The notes beneath the pieces were generated by a model. The model was not told the DNA's origin, did no database searches, and saw only the letters and a list, made by a program, of their open reading frames with translations. A stretch of DNA of 27,479 nt from a virus: positions 1 through 27,479 of IMG/VR virus record IMGVR_UViG_3300031787_000677. The stretch is one strand, 5' to 3'. Below, in pieces: positions 6,739 to 14,813 of the stretch. How positions within the stretch are numbered: position 1 is the first letter of the stretch; every line of letters begins with the position of its first letter. A program made the position numbers and the translations under genes.

Positions 6739-7902
6739 TTATTGTAAAGCAGGAGCATTGTTATAGTCAATGACTAGTGTTTTTCCTCCTCTTTTAGATT
6801 CAAATTTAGCTTGTTTATAAGGTATTGTTCTAAAATCTATACCATATTTTTGATTTTCATGGCGAGCTAACCATATAATTGGTTTATCTTCTTCAGTTAA
6901 ATCATTTATATTATCTATATTTCTTGTAGTACTAATATTTAATATTCCATCTTGTAAATTAAAATCACCCTTAGAAAAAGAACGTTGTACTATTTTTGCA
7001 TCTTCAGATCCAAAAGCAATTTGTTTTACAATTTTTTCATCATTTAGAGGTGGATAATTTTTTATTAATACCACTCCATACCTTTTATCATCCCTAGGAT
7101 CAATCATATCTAAAACGTATGATTGAAAAGGATTTTCTTTAAGTATTAGATTATCAATTTTTCCTGCTTTGCCTTGTTCAACAAATTTATTAAGCAAATC
7201 TGAAAATTGTTGTCTTTCGCTACTCCACCAATAAATTCCATCTTTTTTAACTGAGATACTTTGGTTTTGGGATGTGCTGTATAGCATTACATCTCCTTTC
7301 ATTCCTAATTTTTTACCTTTATAACCTATATTTTCAGCCTTTTTTACACCTTCTACTATAATTTCAGGACCTTCTTTAGCTATAAACTTAATAGTAAGAG
7401 GATTATTATCATTTTGTTCAATATAGTTATTAATAACATTTACTAATTCAGTTTCATTTGATACTCCTCTTCCTCCACCTTCTTGTCCTCCTAAATCAGC
7501 CGATTTATATATAGCATTTATACTTAATGCAGTTTCCTGTCCATTTAGTTTGCCTACTAATTTTATATCGCGAGCAGAAGCAGCATCTCTAAAAGCACCA
7601 ACTAAATTGGATTTTTCTTCTTTATTTTCTGCTTTAAAAATTTCATCACCTACAGCAACATAATCAATAATAAATTCATCTTCACCTTTTACTCCTATTC
7701 TAAAAGGCTTACTATCGTAAAATTTATTTGAAAACTGATCAGGACGTTTTTTAATTGATTTTAACGATAGCATAGCTTCTTCTAATTCATGTTCTTGAAT
7801 TATTTCCTGTAAGAGAGACAGTTTAATAGGATCGTTTAAATCAACAATCCCATCGTGGCAACGAAATGACCACTCATTTAATATTTTGTCTATAACTTCC
7901 AT
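6739..7902 (-). CDS. Tagged protein with possible PD-(D/E)XK nuclease fold
   Basis: I set the start at ATG 7902, giving 387 residues, because the upstream frame extension overlaps the neighbouring gene and is low-complexity. The N-terminus MEVIDKILNEWSFRCHDGIV contains an LNE-W-S-x-R-x-x-DG leader that I recall at the front of several phage proteins. Further on, an acidic helix (ETELVNVINNYI) precedes GMKGDVMLY and then ISVKKDG. Read as Glu...Gly-Asp-Val...Ser-Val-Lys, this could be the active site of a restriction-endonuclease-like domain. The C-terminus includes IIWLARHENQKYGIDFRTIP. ATG 7902 lies one base beyond the stop of the 7904-8434 gene, and the unit ends at the terminator at 6663-6683. 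Nuclease activity is a hypothesis. Confidence 0.7.
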   Translation of the reverse strand: MEVIDKILNEWSFRCHDGIVDLNDPIKLSLLQEIIQEHELEEAMLSLKSIKKRPDQFSNKFYDSKPFRIGVKGEDEFIIDYVAVGDEIFKAENKEEKSNLVGAFRDAASARDIKLVGKLNGQETALSINAIYKSADLGGQEGGGRGVSNETELVNVINNYIEQNDNNPLTIKFIAKEGPEIIVEGVKKAENIGYKGKKLGMKGDVMLYSTSQNQSISVKKDGIYWWSSERQQFSDLLNKFVEQGKAGKIDNLILKENPFQSYVLDMIDPRDDKRYGVVLIKNYPPLNDEKIVKQIAFGSEDAKIVQRSFSKGDFNLQDGILNISTTRNIDNINDLTEEDKPIIWLARHENQKYGIDFRTIPYKQAKFESKRGGKTLVIDYNNAPALQ

Positions 7903-7903
7903 A

Positions 7904-8434
7904 TTATGCTTCTGCTGGTGGTGGAGTTTCTTCGGCTGGCGCTTCAGGAGCTGGTTCTTCAGCTGGAGGTGTAGTTTCTGGAGCGCCTGCGGCTGCTGTA
8001 AATGCTTCAGCACCAGCATCAGCTTTAGGTGCTTCACCGCCACCTTCTTCTTTATCACCAACAGCATAATTTAATTCTAATAAATCAGCTATTCCTTGTT
8101 GTGCTCTTTCTAATTCACCTAATTGTTGCATATTATATCTCTTACCAGCTACTTTTGCTGTGTAATTTTTCTTGCCGTCATACACAATTGTGAATTCTTG
8201 TTCGTTAATTAATTTGAGGTTGAATGTAGTTGGTTTTGGAGCAACTAAATTAACTTCAGTAATAAAACGACCAAATGATGGAGACATTAAGTCTTCTACA
8301 ATCTTTTTTAAACCAGGAAAACGATATATTAAATACATAGATTTAGCAGCACGTTGCTCTCTTGCTTCTTGTTCTGCTAGAGCTTTACGCACTGCCACTT
8401 TAATATATTTCTCTAATAATATTTTTTTACTCAC
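7904..8434 (-). CDS. Tagged small protein with Ala/Pro/Glu tail, presumed head-internal
   Basis: The 176-residue product uses a GTG start at 8434. It begins with the amphipathic helix [20 protein letters not shown], like other capsid-targeting-type leaders here. The middle (about 30-120) looks globular, with [22 protein letters not shown] and [21 protein letters not shown]. The last 45 residues consist almost only of Ala, Pro, Glu and Thr. No named family is recognised, although the YRFPGLK and LMSPSFGRF segments look like a conserved phage protein. It overlaps the stop of the 8427-8798 gene by eight bases, which suggests coupled translation. The leader and composition suggest an internal virion protein. 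Confidence 0.75.
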   Translation of the reverse strand: MSKKILLEKYIKVAVRKALAEQEAREQRAAKSMYLIYRFPGLKKIVEDLMSPSFGRFITEVNLVAPKPTTFNLKLINEQEFTIVYDGKKNYTAKVAGKRYNMQQLGELERAQQGIADLLELNYAVGDKEEGGGEAPKADAGAEAFTAAAGAPETTPPAEEPAPEAPAEETPPPAEA

Positions 8435-8798
8435 TATCTGAATTTTGGCTATATTGGATTTCTTCCTCAGTTAGATATTCAGCTATACTATGCATATAAT
8501 CTGAAGCTAAGGTAATATATGCTGATACCCATCCAGGCAATTGTTGGTTGGGTTCAATTAATTGATATATTTTAGCAGCATTATTAACCATATCTCTTAA
8601 TTCACTTTTAGCCATTGTAGCTTCGTGATCTTGAGTTGGAGGCCAACTTAAGTGGCCTTCTCTCATCTTTTTAGCTATTGCTTGACGGCGCTTTAAAAGA
8701 TATTTATCTGTCTTATCCTGTTTTCCATCATTGTTGATGTCGGCATCTTCTTTGCCCACAGGATCAAGATTTTCTAATAAATCAATGAGTTTAATCAT
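8427..8798 (-). CDS. Tagged protein with EF-hand/dockerin-like calcium loop
   Basis: The 123-residue protein begins [13 protein letters not shown], one of the short leader helices shared across this region. It is followed by [21 protein letters not shown], an EF-hand or dockerin-type loop with Asp, Asn and Asp at the calcium positions and Gly at the turn. The C-terminal part contains [22 protein letters not shown] and a helical segment. The loop suggests Ca2+-stabilised packing inside the virion, but cohesin-type binding is not implied. It starts one base before the stop end of the 8800-9291 gene and its own stop overlaps the next gene, so the cluster is tightly packed. Confidence 0.8.
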   Translation of the reverse strand: MIKLIDLLENLDPVGKEDADINNDGKQDKTDKYLLKRRQAIAKKMREGHLSWPPTQDHEATMAKSELRDMVNNAAKIYQLIEPNQQLPGWVSAYITLASDYMHSIAEYLTEEEIQYSQNSDSE

Positions 8799-8799
8799 T

Positions 8800-9291
8800 T
8801 TATTTATCTTTTTTAGCAGGTGCTTTTTTAGCTACAGGCTTTTCTTCTTTAGGCTCTTCTTTCTTTTCGTCTTTTTTAGGCTCTTCTTTTTTATCAGCTT
8901 TTTTATCGTCTTTTTTACCAACAGCTGGTTTTTTAGCTTTTTCGATAAGACCCATCATTTCTTTAATCTTTTCAGTTTCAGAAGAAACTTTACCTTCAAC
9001 TTCAGAAATTTGGTTGTCAAGCATTTCAGCTAATTTAGCATGAGCAGACTTAATCTTTTCTAATTCGTTTACAAACTTTTGCATATGAGCATATTCAGCT
9101 ACGAATCCTGGTGCGGATTCGCCACCTTCAGCAATTTGGTATTGACCTAATGCTTCTCTCATACCTTTAAGGCTTTGTAATTCTTTTTTAAGGTGTACTA
9201 ATTTACCACCACTTTTTGGTAATCCACCTTTTTCTTCCATTGCTTCGGCAATTGCTTGGCGAACAACGCTACGTACTTCTGTGATATTCAT
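8800..9291 (-). CDS. Lys/Glu-rich tagged protein, candidate prohead core protein
   Basis: I choose ATG 9291 (163 residues). An in-frame ATG at 9339 would read through the TAATATTTATA motif and overlap the upstream gene. The product begins [20 protein letters not shown], a leader helix of the same type as at 3668 and 10587. Residues 30-115 form a predicted coiled coil, and the last 45 residues are runs of Lys, Glu, Pro and Ala. The highly charged, repetitive composition recalls internal scaffold or core proteins such as T4 gp67/gp68, which are shredded by the prohead protease; no sequence homology is claimed. The 5' leader is A-rich with no Shine-Dalgarno sequence. Confidence 0.78.
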   Translation of the reverse strand: MNITEVRSVVRQAIAEAMEEKGGLPKSGGKLVHLKKELQSLKGMREALGQYQIAEGGESAPGFVAEYAHMQKFVNELEKIKSAHAKLAEMLDNQISEVEGKVSSETEKIKEMMGLIEKAKKPAVGKKDDKKADKKEEPKKDEKKEEPKEEKPVAKKAPAKKDK

Positions 9292-9317
9292 GATTTTGTT
9301 TTTGTTGTGTTTATGTG

Positions 9318-9328
9318 TATAAATATTA
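9318..9328 (-). promoter_or_regulatory. TAATATTTATA motif, copy 2
   Basis: This is an exact copy of the 11-mer at 3686-3696. Its TAA is the stop codon of the 9326-10342 gene, and it ends 26 bases before ATG 9291. It supports the later start for the Lys/Glu-rich gene. Confidence 0.4.
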
Positions 9329-10342
9329 TAAAGTTTCATCTAGATCGGCTAATCCCGTGTCGTCTTTTCTTAAGTCACGTTCAATGTCACGCATTGTATC
9401 CATTGCCCATTTACGTTGTAATGGTTTTAATTCGCCATTGATTGCGTTTTCAATGAATGGAAAAAATTCATCGTCAATCAATTTATATACTTCAGCAAAA
9501 AACAATTCACGAACGCGTGCATCATCTATATTCGATTCATTATATAAATCAGATATAGCATCATAAATAAATTTACCATACTGTAAATCACGAGGCTCAT
9601 TTGAGAGCTTGTCAACAGCCCCAACAATGGCTTGATTTTTTTCTTTATCGGCTCCAAAGCCTTCAGTTCCAACGATTTCATATAAACCTTTTACTATTTC
9701 ATGTACTAACATTGGAAAGCAAATAGCACGAGCCTTGATTACAAATTGCTCGTTTTCTTCATCATATTCCATTTCACTTTCACCACCTTGCATTTTTTGA
9801 CCTTGAGCAAGCATTGCTAACATCATTGCAATTGCATTCTCATCATCATATATACCAAATGCTAATTTTAATATTTCACTATATTTTTCAACCAATTCTG
9901 GACTGATTTGGTCAAGGTACTCTCTAAAGAGCATAAAGCCAAAAGCACCTCTAATAGAGGCACCTTGTGTAATACCGTTAATAATACGGCGTTTTGCTTT
10001 TTCAGCTTCAAGAGGCATATTATCTAAACTTTCTTCACCACCTCCCATTCCCATGTTTAGATCTCCCATATCAACTATCTTAGCATCAATTTTGATGTTT
10101 GCATAATCAATAATTGGGTAAGCATCAGTTACCATTTGGGCAGCTACCATTTCAAGTTCATCGCGATATCCTTCTTCTGCTTGAATAATTTCACCTAATA
10201 ATGCTTGTGAACGCACCATTGTTTGCATTAGATTTTTATCACCAAGCATTTGGCGTAATGATTCACCTGATTTACCTTTTAGGGCAGTCATTGTTTTAGG
10301 TGAAAATATCTTTTCGTAATCGACTTCTAATAAGCGGCTCAT
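9326..10342 (-). CDS. Conserved phage protein, probable virion component
   Basis: The 338-residue product begins MSRLLEVDYEKIFSPKTMTA. It is mostly α-helical and acidic, with YANIKIDAKIVDMGDLNMGM near residue 90, a Met/Gly-rich stretch, and a hydrophobic helix with GFMLFREYLDQI. The opening is familiar from large aquatic T4-like phages, where it lies among head genes, but I know no function. It lacks the short tag helix of its neighbours, so it may be a structural protein rather than cargo. Its ATG shares one base with the preceding stop (TAATG at 10342). Confidence 0.78.
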   Translation of the reverse strand: MSRLLEVDYEKIFSPKTMTALKGKSGESLRQMLGDKNLMQTMVRSQALLGEIIQAEEGYRDELEMVAAQMVTDAYPIIDYANIKIDAKIVDMGDLNMGMGGGEESLDNMPLEAEKAKRRIINGITQGASIRGAFGFMLFREYLDQISPELVEKYSEILKLAFGIYDDENAIAMMLAMLAQGQKMQGGESEMEYDEENEQFVIKARAICFPMLVHEIVKGLYEIVGTEGFGADKEKNQAIVGAVDKLSNEPRDLQYGKFIYDAISDLYNESNIDDARVRELFFAEVYKLIDDEFFPFIENAINGELKPLQRKWAMDTMRDIERDLRKDDTGLADLDETL

Positions 10343-10587
10343 TATTTTTTAGATTTAAAGCGTGCTACAATTTTTTTAAGCATTTCTTCTTCGTTCATTG
10401 CTTTAGGAGCAGGTTTAACTTCAGGATTACCTAATGGACGACGTGGTTTTGGTTTACCTGTATCTGGTTTACCTGGTGCTACAGCTGGTCCAGGAGATGG
10501 TTTTGGTTTACTAGGTGCCGGAGCATTTTCGTTTAATACTCTATCAACGATCTCACGGATGATTTCTTTAAGTTTATTTTTGTTCAT
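10342..10587 (-). CDS. Short Pro/Lys-rich protein with capsid-targeting-like leader
   Basis: The 81-residue product consists of a leader helix (MNKNKLKEIIREIVDRVLNE, then NAP), a 45-residue Pro/Lys/Gly-rich spacer, and a final helix (MNEEEMLKKIVARFKSKK). The LNE motif is followed directly by the disordered spacer, as expected if a prohead protease cut after the Glu. A basic, disordered product of this size could neutralise packaged DNA. No family is recognised. It is coupled to the next gene by a one-base stop/start overlap and lies one base after the stop of the 876-residue gene. Confidence 0.72.
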   Translation of the reverse strand: MNKNKLKEIIREIVDRVLNENAPAPSKPKPSPGPAVAPGKPDTGKPKPRRPLGNPEVKPAPKAMNEEEMLKKIVARFKSKK

Positions 10588-10588
10588 T

Positions 10589-13219
10589 TTATTTCTTTTT
10601 TTCGTTTATGTGTTTGCGTAGTAATTCTTTAAATTCTGTTAAGTGACTTGGATTGCGGTCAAAATATTCATTTACAATATAACGATGAATTTCTGCCAAA
10701 TTACGTTGTTGTAAGGCTTGTAGTAAATTAGCAGGTGAATCTAACCTTACTAGGGTATTCTGTATAATAAGGAAATGATTATTTCCAGGTTGGATTACAA
10801 CAGATAATACATTTGTATTGTTATTTAATCGAATATTATATATAGCACTTTGTCCACTTTCATATACTTGGTTAACCCTACCTCTTCCACCTATTAGATT
10901 TTGGCGGCGAGCAACACCTCTATTACCTACTGTAATACCTGGTAACCAGTTTCTTGGCCAGTTTCTTATTATGAAGTTAGCAGTAGTGAGAGTAGCAGGG
11001 ATTCCAGCATTTTGAAAAATATCTCCTATTCCAACTTCTCCTTCTGCAGGTGCAGCGGCTTGTTGAGGACGAGGAGCATTTGGTTGTCCTGCTGGTCTAC
11101 CTCTTCTTGCAATACCACCTACTTGAGCAGCTATTTGACCAGCTGCTGGTTGTCCTTGTCCTAGTAATTGTCTTGCTAATGCGCTAGGTACATTTGCTTT
11201 AACTAATTTACCTGATTGATCAGATACTTTAAAGCTATTTCTTGGATCTGCTGTGTTGATAAGTAAAGCAGTATTACCATTCATAGCTGGTTTGTATCTG
11301 TTAGTATCTGATACTGGTGGGTTGCTAGATATAAAGTCTTTTTTAGAGTTACCAATCATACTAAATCCTTGATTTCCTAATAGTGTAGTTAAATCATTAT
11401 CATTGAATGTTTGATTTGTTGCTCTTAAATAAGCAAAATAGGATCTCCATTCATTAGCATCTAGACTAGTTGAGGTATTTCTGCTTCTCCAATTATTACC
11501 ACTATAATCAGCAATTGATCTTTGTTGGCGTGGATTAATAGTAGCAGGCATTAATAAAAATGCTGATCTTTCACCAGAAGCCGTTAATACTACTGATGGG
11601 ATATCCCCATATTGTACTATTCTTTGGTTATAAGGAATAGCATTAATAATCGATGTTAAAGCATCTTTATCTATAGTTGCAGGAATATTTCGTTCATCAT
11701 CTCTAAATAAATTTAATGCATTTTGCTGGAATGATTCGTTATCTTTAGCATCAGTAAATGCTTGTTGTACTTCTTCATTATCAAAGGGAACTGATGTTAT
11801 TTTTCCGTCTTCACCTACTTTATATGAAGAGAATGAGTTAGAATCTAATACAATTTCTCCACCTTCTACTGGTTTAACTATTAAGGCAGAATTTTCATCC
11901 TTTTTAGCATTGTCTAATATTTTTGTAATTAAACTTCTATCAATAATTTCATCTTGAGCTAATTTCAATAGATTTCTTATAGGGATTTTATCTAGTTCTG
12001 GGTAGTCAATAAGATATTTTGATGTACGTTTGTTTAATTTGATGTTGGGGAAATCATCTTCGGCTTGGTATAATCCTATTTTAATATCATCTCCCAATTC
12101 TAATTTAACTATAGTATCACCTTCTTTATTAATATATACTCTTTCATCAGACTCTAAATACCATTTATTTAATTGAGTTATAAGTTTTTTAACATCAAAT
12201 GGAATCTTTTCTTGCGAAAGGTATTTTAAAGGAATTTCATTTTGGAGATTTGCTGTTATTGATCTTCTAATTTGATTTGGGAACTTATCTAAATTTTTCA
12301 ATAAAGTAACAGAATCAATAACACCAGGGGATTCAGCTATAAATTTAGCTAATTCAGGATATTTAGGTAAATATTTTTCTACAAATTCTTCATCACTAAT
12401 ATCAGAAAACAATTCATTACTTCTATTATTTTTTCTAACTACTAAGTATTGTTGTTTTGCTGAAAAGGGGAATTTAGTCCATTCTCTATAACCTACAGAT
12501 TGATTTCTGTATTGTTGGGTCATTTTTTCAGTTGAAGAAATAGGGATATACTTTAAAATAGATTTAATATTTGGTATATCTCTTAACCAAGGAACTTCAC
12601 TTAACAACCCATCAAAATCCATTGGATTTGATTCGTGAGGAGAATTTTTTCTATTTGTATAAACGTATCTTTCATTTTCATTAGTTGTTTTAGGATCTCT
12701 AACTTGAATAGCAACAAAACTTAATTTATCGCCATCTGAAAGATTATTATTTTTTGCTAGATAAAATGTTGGATAAGATCTGTATGCACTATAACGATAG
12801 CTAGGGAATGAGGATCTAGTTATACACCATTTTTCTCCATCACCGTATCTAATACAGTTATCTTGTTTACTACCATTATATATAACAATAGTATTATCGT
12901 CATTATGATATACAACATCTGGGGTGATATCTAGTTCTTCAACACCTTCTTCACCTTTAGTTGCAGTAACTAATCTAATGAATTTAGCTATAGACCATTT
13001 ATTTAAATCTCTTTGATCGCTAGGTAATTTTTCCTTAATACGATCAAAAGTATTGATATATGCTCTTAATTGGTCATCTGTGATTTGAATATTAAGATCA
13101 TCAGCTTCTTCTTGGAATCTTTTAATAAAACCTTTTATAGCGTTTTCGCCATAAGCTTCATTAAGCTCATTTTTCCAATTGTGTACAACGTGTAATATAA
13201 ATCTATCTATATTTCTCAT
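10589..13219 (-). CDS. Large protein with KYG-type module, presumed virion cargo
   Basis: The 876-residue product begins MRNIDRFILHVVHNWKNELNE and then AYGENAIKGFIKRFQEE. Residues about 26-235 form a module shared with the 15741-19817 protein: a helical pre-domain (FIKRFQEE...LRAYINTFDRIKEKL), then IVIYNGSKQDNCIRYGDG and EKWCIT (Cys122, Cys132), a β-rich part, and a WLRDIPNIKSILKYIPI end segment. The central 300 residues are unassigned. At about 690-740 is a Gly/Ala/Pro/Gln linker. The C-terminal region has FIIRNWPRNWLPGI and ends in a basic helix (ELLRKHINEKKK). No catalytic motif is certain. The leader, with an LNE site, and its position among tagged proteins suggest that it is packaged. 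It overlaps the 13219-13617 gene by one base. Confidence 0.75.
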   Translation of the reverse strand: MRNIDRFILHVVHNWKNELNEAYGENAIKGFIKRFQEEADDLNIQITDDQLRAYINTFDRIKEKLPSDQRDLNKWSIAKFIRLVTATKGEEGVEELDITPDVVYHNDDNTIVIYNGSKQDNCIRYGDGEKWCITRSSFPSYRYSAYRSYPTFYLAKNNNLSDGDKLSFVAIQVRDPKTTNENERYVYTNRKNSPHESNPMDFDGLLSEVPWLRDIPNIKSILKYIPISSTEKMTQQYRNQSVGYREWTKFPFSAKQQYLVVRKNNRSNELFSDISDEEFVEKYLPKYPELAKFIAESPGVIDSVTLLKNLDKFPNQIRRSITANLQNEIPLKYLSQEKIPFDVKKLITQLNKWYLESDERVYINKEGDTIVKLELGDDIKIGLYQAEDDFPNIKLNKRTSKYLIDYPELDKIPIRNLLKLAQDEIIDRSLITKILDNAKKDENSALIVKPVEGGEIVLDSNSFSSYKVGEDGKITSVPFDNEEVQQAFTDAKDNESFQQNALNLFRDDERNIPATIDKDALTSIINAIPYNQRIVQYGDIPSVVLTASGERSAFLLMPATINPRQQRSIADYSGNNWRSRNTSTSLDANEWRSYFAYLRATNQTFNDNDLTTLLGNQGFSMIGNSKKDFISSNPPVSDTNRYKPAMNGNTALLINTADPRNSFKVSDQSGKLVKANVPSALARQLLGQGQPAAGQIAAQVGGIARRGRPAGQPNAPRPQQAAAPAEGEVGIGDIFQNAGIPATLTTANFIIRNWPRNWLPGITVGNRGVARRQNLIGGRGRVNQVYESGQSAIYNIRLNNNTNVLSVVIQPGNNHFLIIQNTLVRLDSPANLLQALQQRNLAEIHRYIVNEYFDRNPSHLTEFKELLRKHINEKKK
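12515..13144 (-). repeat. KYG module, copy 3 (coding repeat)
   Basis: Approximate limits of the domain at residues 26-235 of the 876-residue protein. It shares with the two copies in the 1358-residue protein the RF-x-x-IK helix, the Y-x-G-x-x-x-x-CI-x-YG-x-G-x-x-x-CI core and the P-x-(L/I)-K-(G/S)-(L/I)-(K/L) end. It is the most divergent of the three. Confidence 0.65.
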
Positions 13220-13617
13220 TACTTTGTTTTACCCCATTTTTTACCCTTACCAGGATCTGAACATTGTGAAGGTGTTGGGCGGCAGGAAGGGTATTTTGCT
13301 CGCGTTTCACCTTTTTTACGGCCACAAGGTTTACATTTTTTCTTACCGTCTACCTCGCGACATGTATTACAATCAACCCAACCTCCTGTTTTACCAGGTG
13401 CACCTTTGCGTTTAAACCAAGTGCGAAGGGTTTCTTTTTTTTTCTCGTCTAATTGATCAATAAGTTCTTCTTTTAATCCTTTCCAAATATTACCTTTACG
13501 GCAACGTACAATAGCACCTGACTTATAGGCAGATGGCTTATCATATTTGCGATCGGCAATTCGTTTGCAACGATCTTCGTTAAGAATTTCTTTCGCTATG
13601 TCGGTTAATTTGATCAC
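13219..13617 (-). CDS. Tagged Cys-rich basic protein (DUF5872-like)
   Basis: The 132-residue product uses a GTG start at 13617 and begins MIKLTDIAKEILNE, one of the clearest leader helices ending in LNE. The rest is very basic: a segment RCKRIADRKYDKPSAYKSG, then WFKRKGAPGKTGGWVDCNTC, KKCKPCGRKKGE, and YPSCRPTPSQCSDPGKGKKW. The pattern of paired Cys suggests a zinc-binding fold. The RKG-x-x-GKTGGWVDCNTC block is familiar as a conserved phage and giant-virus protein, which I believe is DUF5872, with no known activity. A DNA-binding role inside the capsid is plausible from charge and leader. It shares one base with the 10589-13219 gene. Confidence 0.8.
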   Translation of the reverse strand: MIKLTDIAKEILNEDRCKRIADRKYDKPSAYKSGAIVRCRKGNIWKGLKEELIDQLDEKKKETLRTWFKRKGAPGKTGGWVDCNTCREVDGKKKCKPCGRKKGETRAKYPSCRPTPSQCSDPGKGKKWGKTK

Positions 13618-13620
13618 TTT

Positions 13621-14091
13621 TTATATATTAAAAAAATATAATAATTGATTTTTCCCATTAATTTTGACCATCTCTAAATTATCTGTTGTTCCTGTATATC
13701 CTGCATTCATCATTGTATTGATGTTGTTCATGTTTCCTTTATATGCATCCTGTACACCTCTTATAAAATAGGATTCAACAAAATTATCTTGAAAATCTTC
13801 ATGTTTAGGATGCCAATCTATAGCATCTTTATATAATTCATGAAGTATTTTAGGATTATTATCTAAAAAAACTATATATTCTACATCATTAGTTAATACC
13901 TTGTATGGTTTATTATCCCAATTCCACTCAGAAATCCATTCATCTTCATTTTCATCTTCATCATACCCTATTAGATGTCCTAAATCTTGAACAATTAATT
14001 GTTTTAATATAGAAGATACCTCTGAATTTTGTTGAAGTTGTCCTGTGGGGGATATTTCAAGTTCTTTTAATATGTCTAATAATTTAATCAT
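13621..14091 (-). CDS. Tagged acidic protein of unknown function
   Basis: I choose ATG 14091, giving 156 residues, since the product then opens MIKLLDILKELEISPTG, the canonical leader, and the start follows the previous stop by one base. An upstream ATG at 14148 would run through the C-terminus of that gene. The body contains DEDENEDEWISEWNWDNKPY, a β-strand pair (YKVLTNDVEYIVFLD), a Trp/His-containing helix, and YFIRGVQDAYKGN. No family is recognised. Codon use and spacing are typical of the cluster. It probably belongs to the packaged set. Confidence 0.75.
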   Translation of the reverse strand: MIKLLDILKELEISPTGQLQQNSEVSSILKQLIVQDLGHLIGYDEDENEDEWISEWNWDNKPYKVLTNDVEYIVFLDNNPKILHELYKDAIDWHPKHEDFQDNFVESYFIRGVQDAYKGNMNNINTMMNAGYTGTTDNLEMVKINGKNQLLYFFNI

Positions 14092-14092
14092 A

Positions 14093-14470
14093 TTACCATT
14101 TTCTGCAAGACCAATATCTTGCTTTTGTACGTGGTCCTGGGTTGGCACAGTTATGTCTTGCTCTAAAGGCAGCGCGGCGTTTAGGATTATTTTTCTTAAT
14201 GTTCATTCCCTTAGCACCAAAGTTTACTTTTACAACTTTACCTGTTTTAGGGTTTTTAACATATACCTTAAACTTTTTAGAATCACCACGCATTGGTTTA
14301 CCTAATGGTACAGTACGACCTTGATACTTAGCTTCTAACATGCAATCGCAATCAGCTTCGTTAAGTTCGTTTTGATATTCTTCCATGAATTGAACAAATT
14401 CTAAAATGTCTTGTTCATTTTCAACGTCGTACTCTTCTACTTCGTCTATTATTTCTAATAACTTAATCAT
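14093..14470 (-). CDS. Tagged basic conserved phage protein (LGKPMRGD...RARHNC)
   Basis: The 125-residue product begins MIKLLEIIDEVEEYDVEN and has an acidic pro-region that ends in NELNEADCDC at about residue 40. The following domain is strongly basic and appears highly conserved: VPLGKPMRGDSKKFKVYVKN, then GKVVKVNFGAKGMNIKKNNP, RRAAFRARHNC and TKARYWSCRKW. I recognise this block from many T4-like phages, where its function is unknown. The LNE site placed just before the conserved domain would, if cut, release an acidic pro-region from a mature basic core. It overlaps the 35-residue gene by ATGA (14467-14470). Confidence 0.82.
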   Translation of the reverse strand: MIKLLEIIDEVEEYDVENEQDILEFVQFMEEYQNELNEADCDCMLEAKYQGRTVPLGKPMRGDSKKFKVYVKNPKTGKVVKVNFGAKGMNIKKNNPKRRAAFRARHNCANPGPRTKARYWSCRKW

Positions 14471-14574
14471 TTGAATTGATTTAATATCTTGTTATTTTGA
14501 TCGATTCTTTTTTTATGTTTAAGACCGTTTTTTCTTGATTTCATTGGTCTTTTTTTAGGTGCTGCGTTTGCCAT
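14467..14574 (-). CDS. Very small Lys/Arg-rich protein
   Basis: This frame of 35 codons plus stop lies in what otherwise looks like a gap. It starts with ATG 14574 and encodes MANAAPKKRPMKSRKNGLKH followed by KKRIDQNNKILNQFK, with about a third of the residues Lys or Arg. Its TGA overlaps the ATG of the next gene (ATGA), the same coupling used elsewhere here, and its start is five bases past the preceding stop. Both details favour a real gene. A tiny basic peptide among presumed head proteins could bind DNA or act in the core. The length leaves room for doubt. Confidence 0.6.
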   Translation of the reverse strand: MANAAPKKRPMKSRKNGLKHKKRIDQNNKILNQFK

Positions 14575-14579
14575 AGTTT

Positions 14580-14813
14580 TTATTTTGAATGCCACCAATT
14601 ACAACAATATTCGTCGGCAGCGACAGGTATTTTAGCATTACCATCACGCCACTGTAACCAATATTTGTTATTGCATAAATTGCCCTTTTCAACCCAATAT
14701 TCACAGTTACCACACATTGAACCACCTTTAGTTACTTTCATACCGGGTTTATGATCTGAAGGGTATTCAATTTTACCTTCTTGGAGTTTAAGTAATTCAA
14801 GTAGGCTATGCAT
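14580..14813 (-). CDS. Tagged small Cys-rich protein (possible metal or FeS site)
   Basis: The 77-residue product begins MHSLLELLKLQEGK, a leader-like helix. It continues with GGSMCGNCEYWVEKGNLCNN, KYWLQWRDGNAKIPV and DEYCCNWWHSK. The spacing C-x2-C...C...CC with aromatic residues around it resembles the small phage proteins with a GxSCxxCxF / CxNxYF / IPxxxxxYCxxW pattern, and superficially a HiPIP-like cluster site. Whether it binds zinc or iron-sulfur cannot be told. The ATG shares one base with the stop of the 14813-15106 gene (TAATG). Confidence 0.78.
   Translation of the reverse strand: MHSLLELLKLQEGKIEYPSDHKPGMKVTKGGSMCGNCEYWVEKGNLCNNKYWLQWRDGNAKIPVAADEYCCNWWHSK

Noticed and set aside
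7904-8040. Possible DNA repeat array or CRISPR-like region
   Set aside because: The repeats are low-complexity codons for Ala, Pro and Glu, with no regular spacers.
7903-8067. Upstream 55-codon extension of the 6739-7902 gene
   Set aside because: It is an out-of-frame reading of the Ala/Pro/Glu-rich end of the neighbouring gene, rich in Leu, Gln and Lys; ATG 7902 has the conserved LNEWS leader.
8731-9033. Phe-rich plus-strand frame
   Set aside because: It is the complement of the Lys/Glu-rich gene; long runs of Phe and Ser are the expected artefact.
14092-14148. N-terminal extension of the 13621-14091 gene
   Set aside because: It overlaps the conserved C-terminus of the preceding gene and hides the MIKLL leader.
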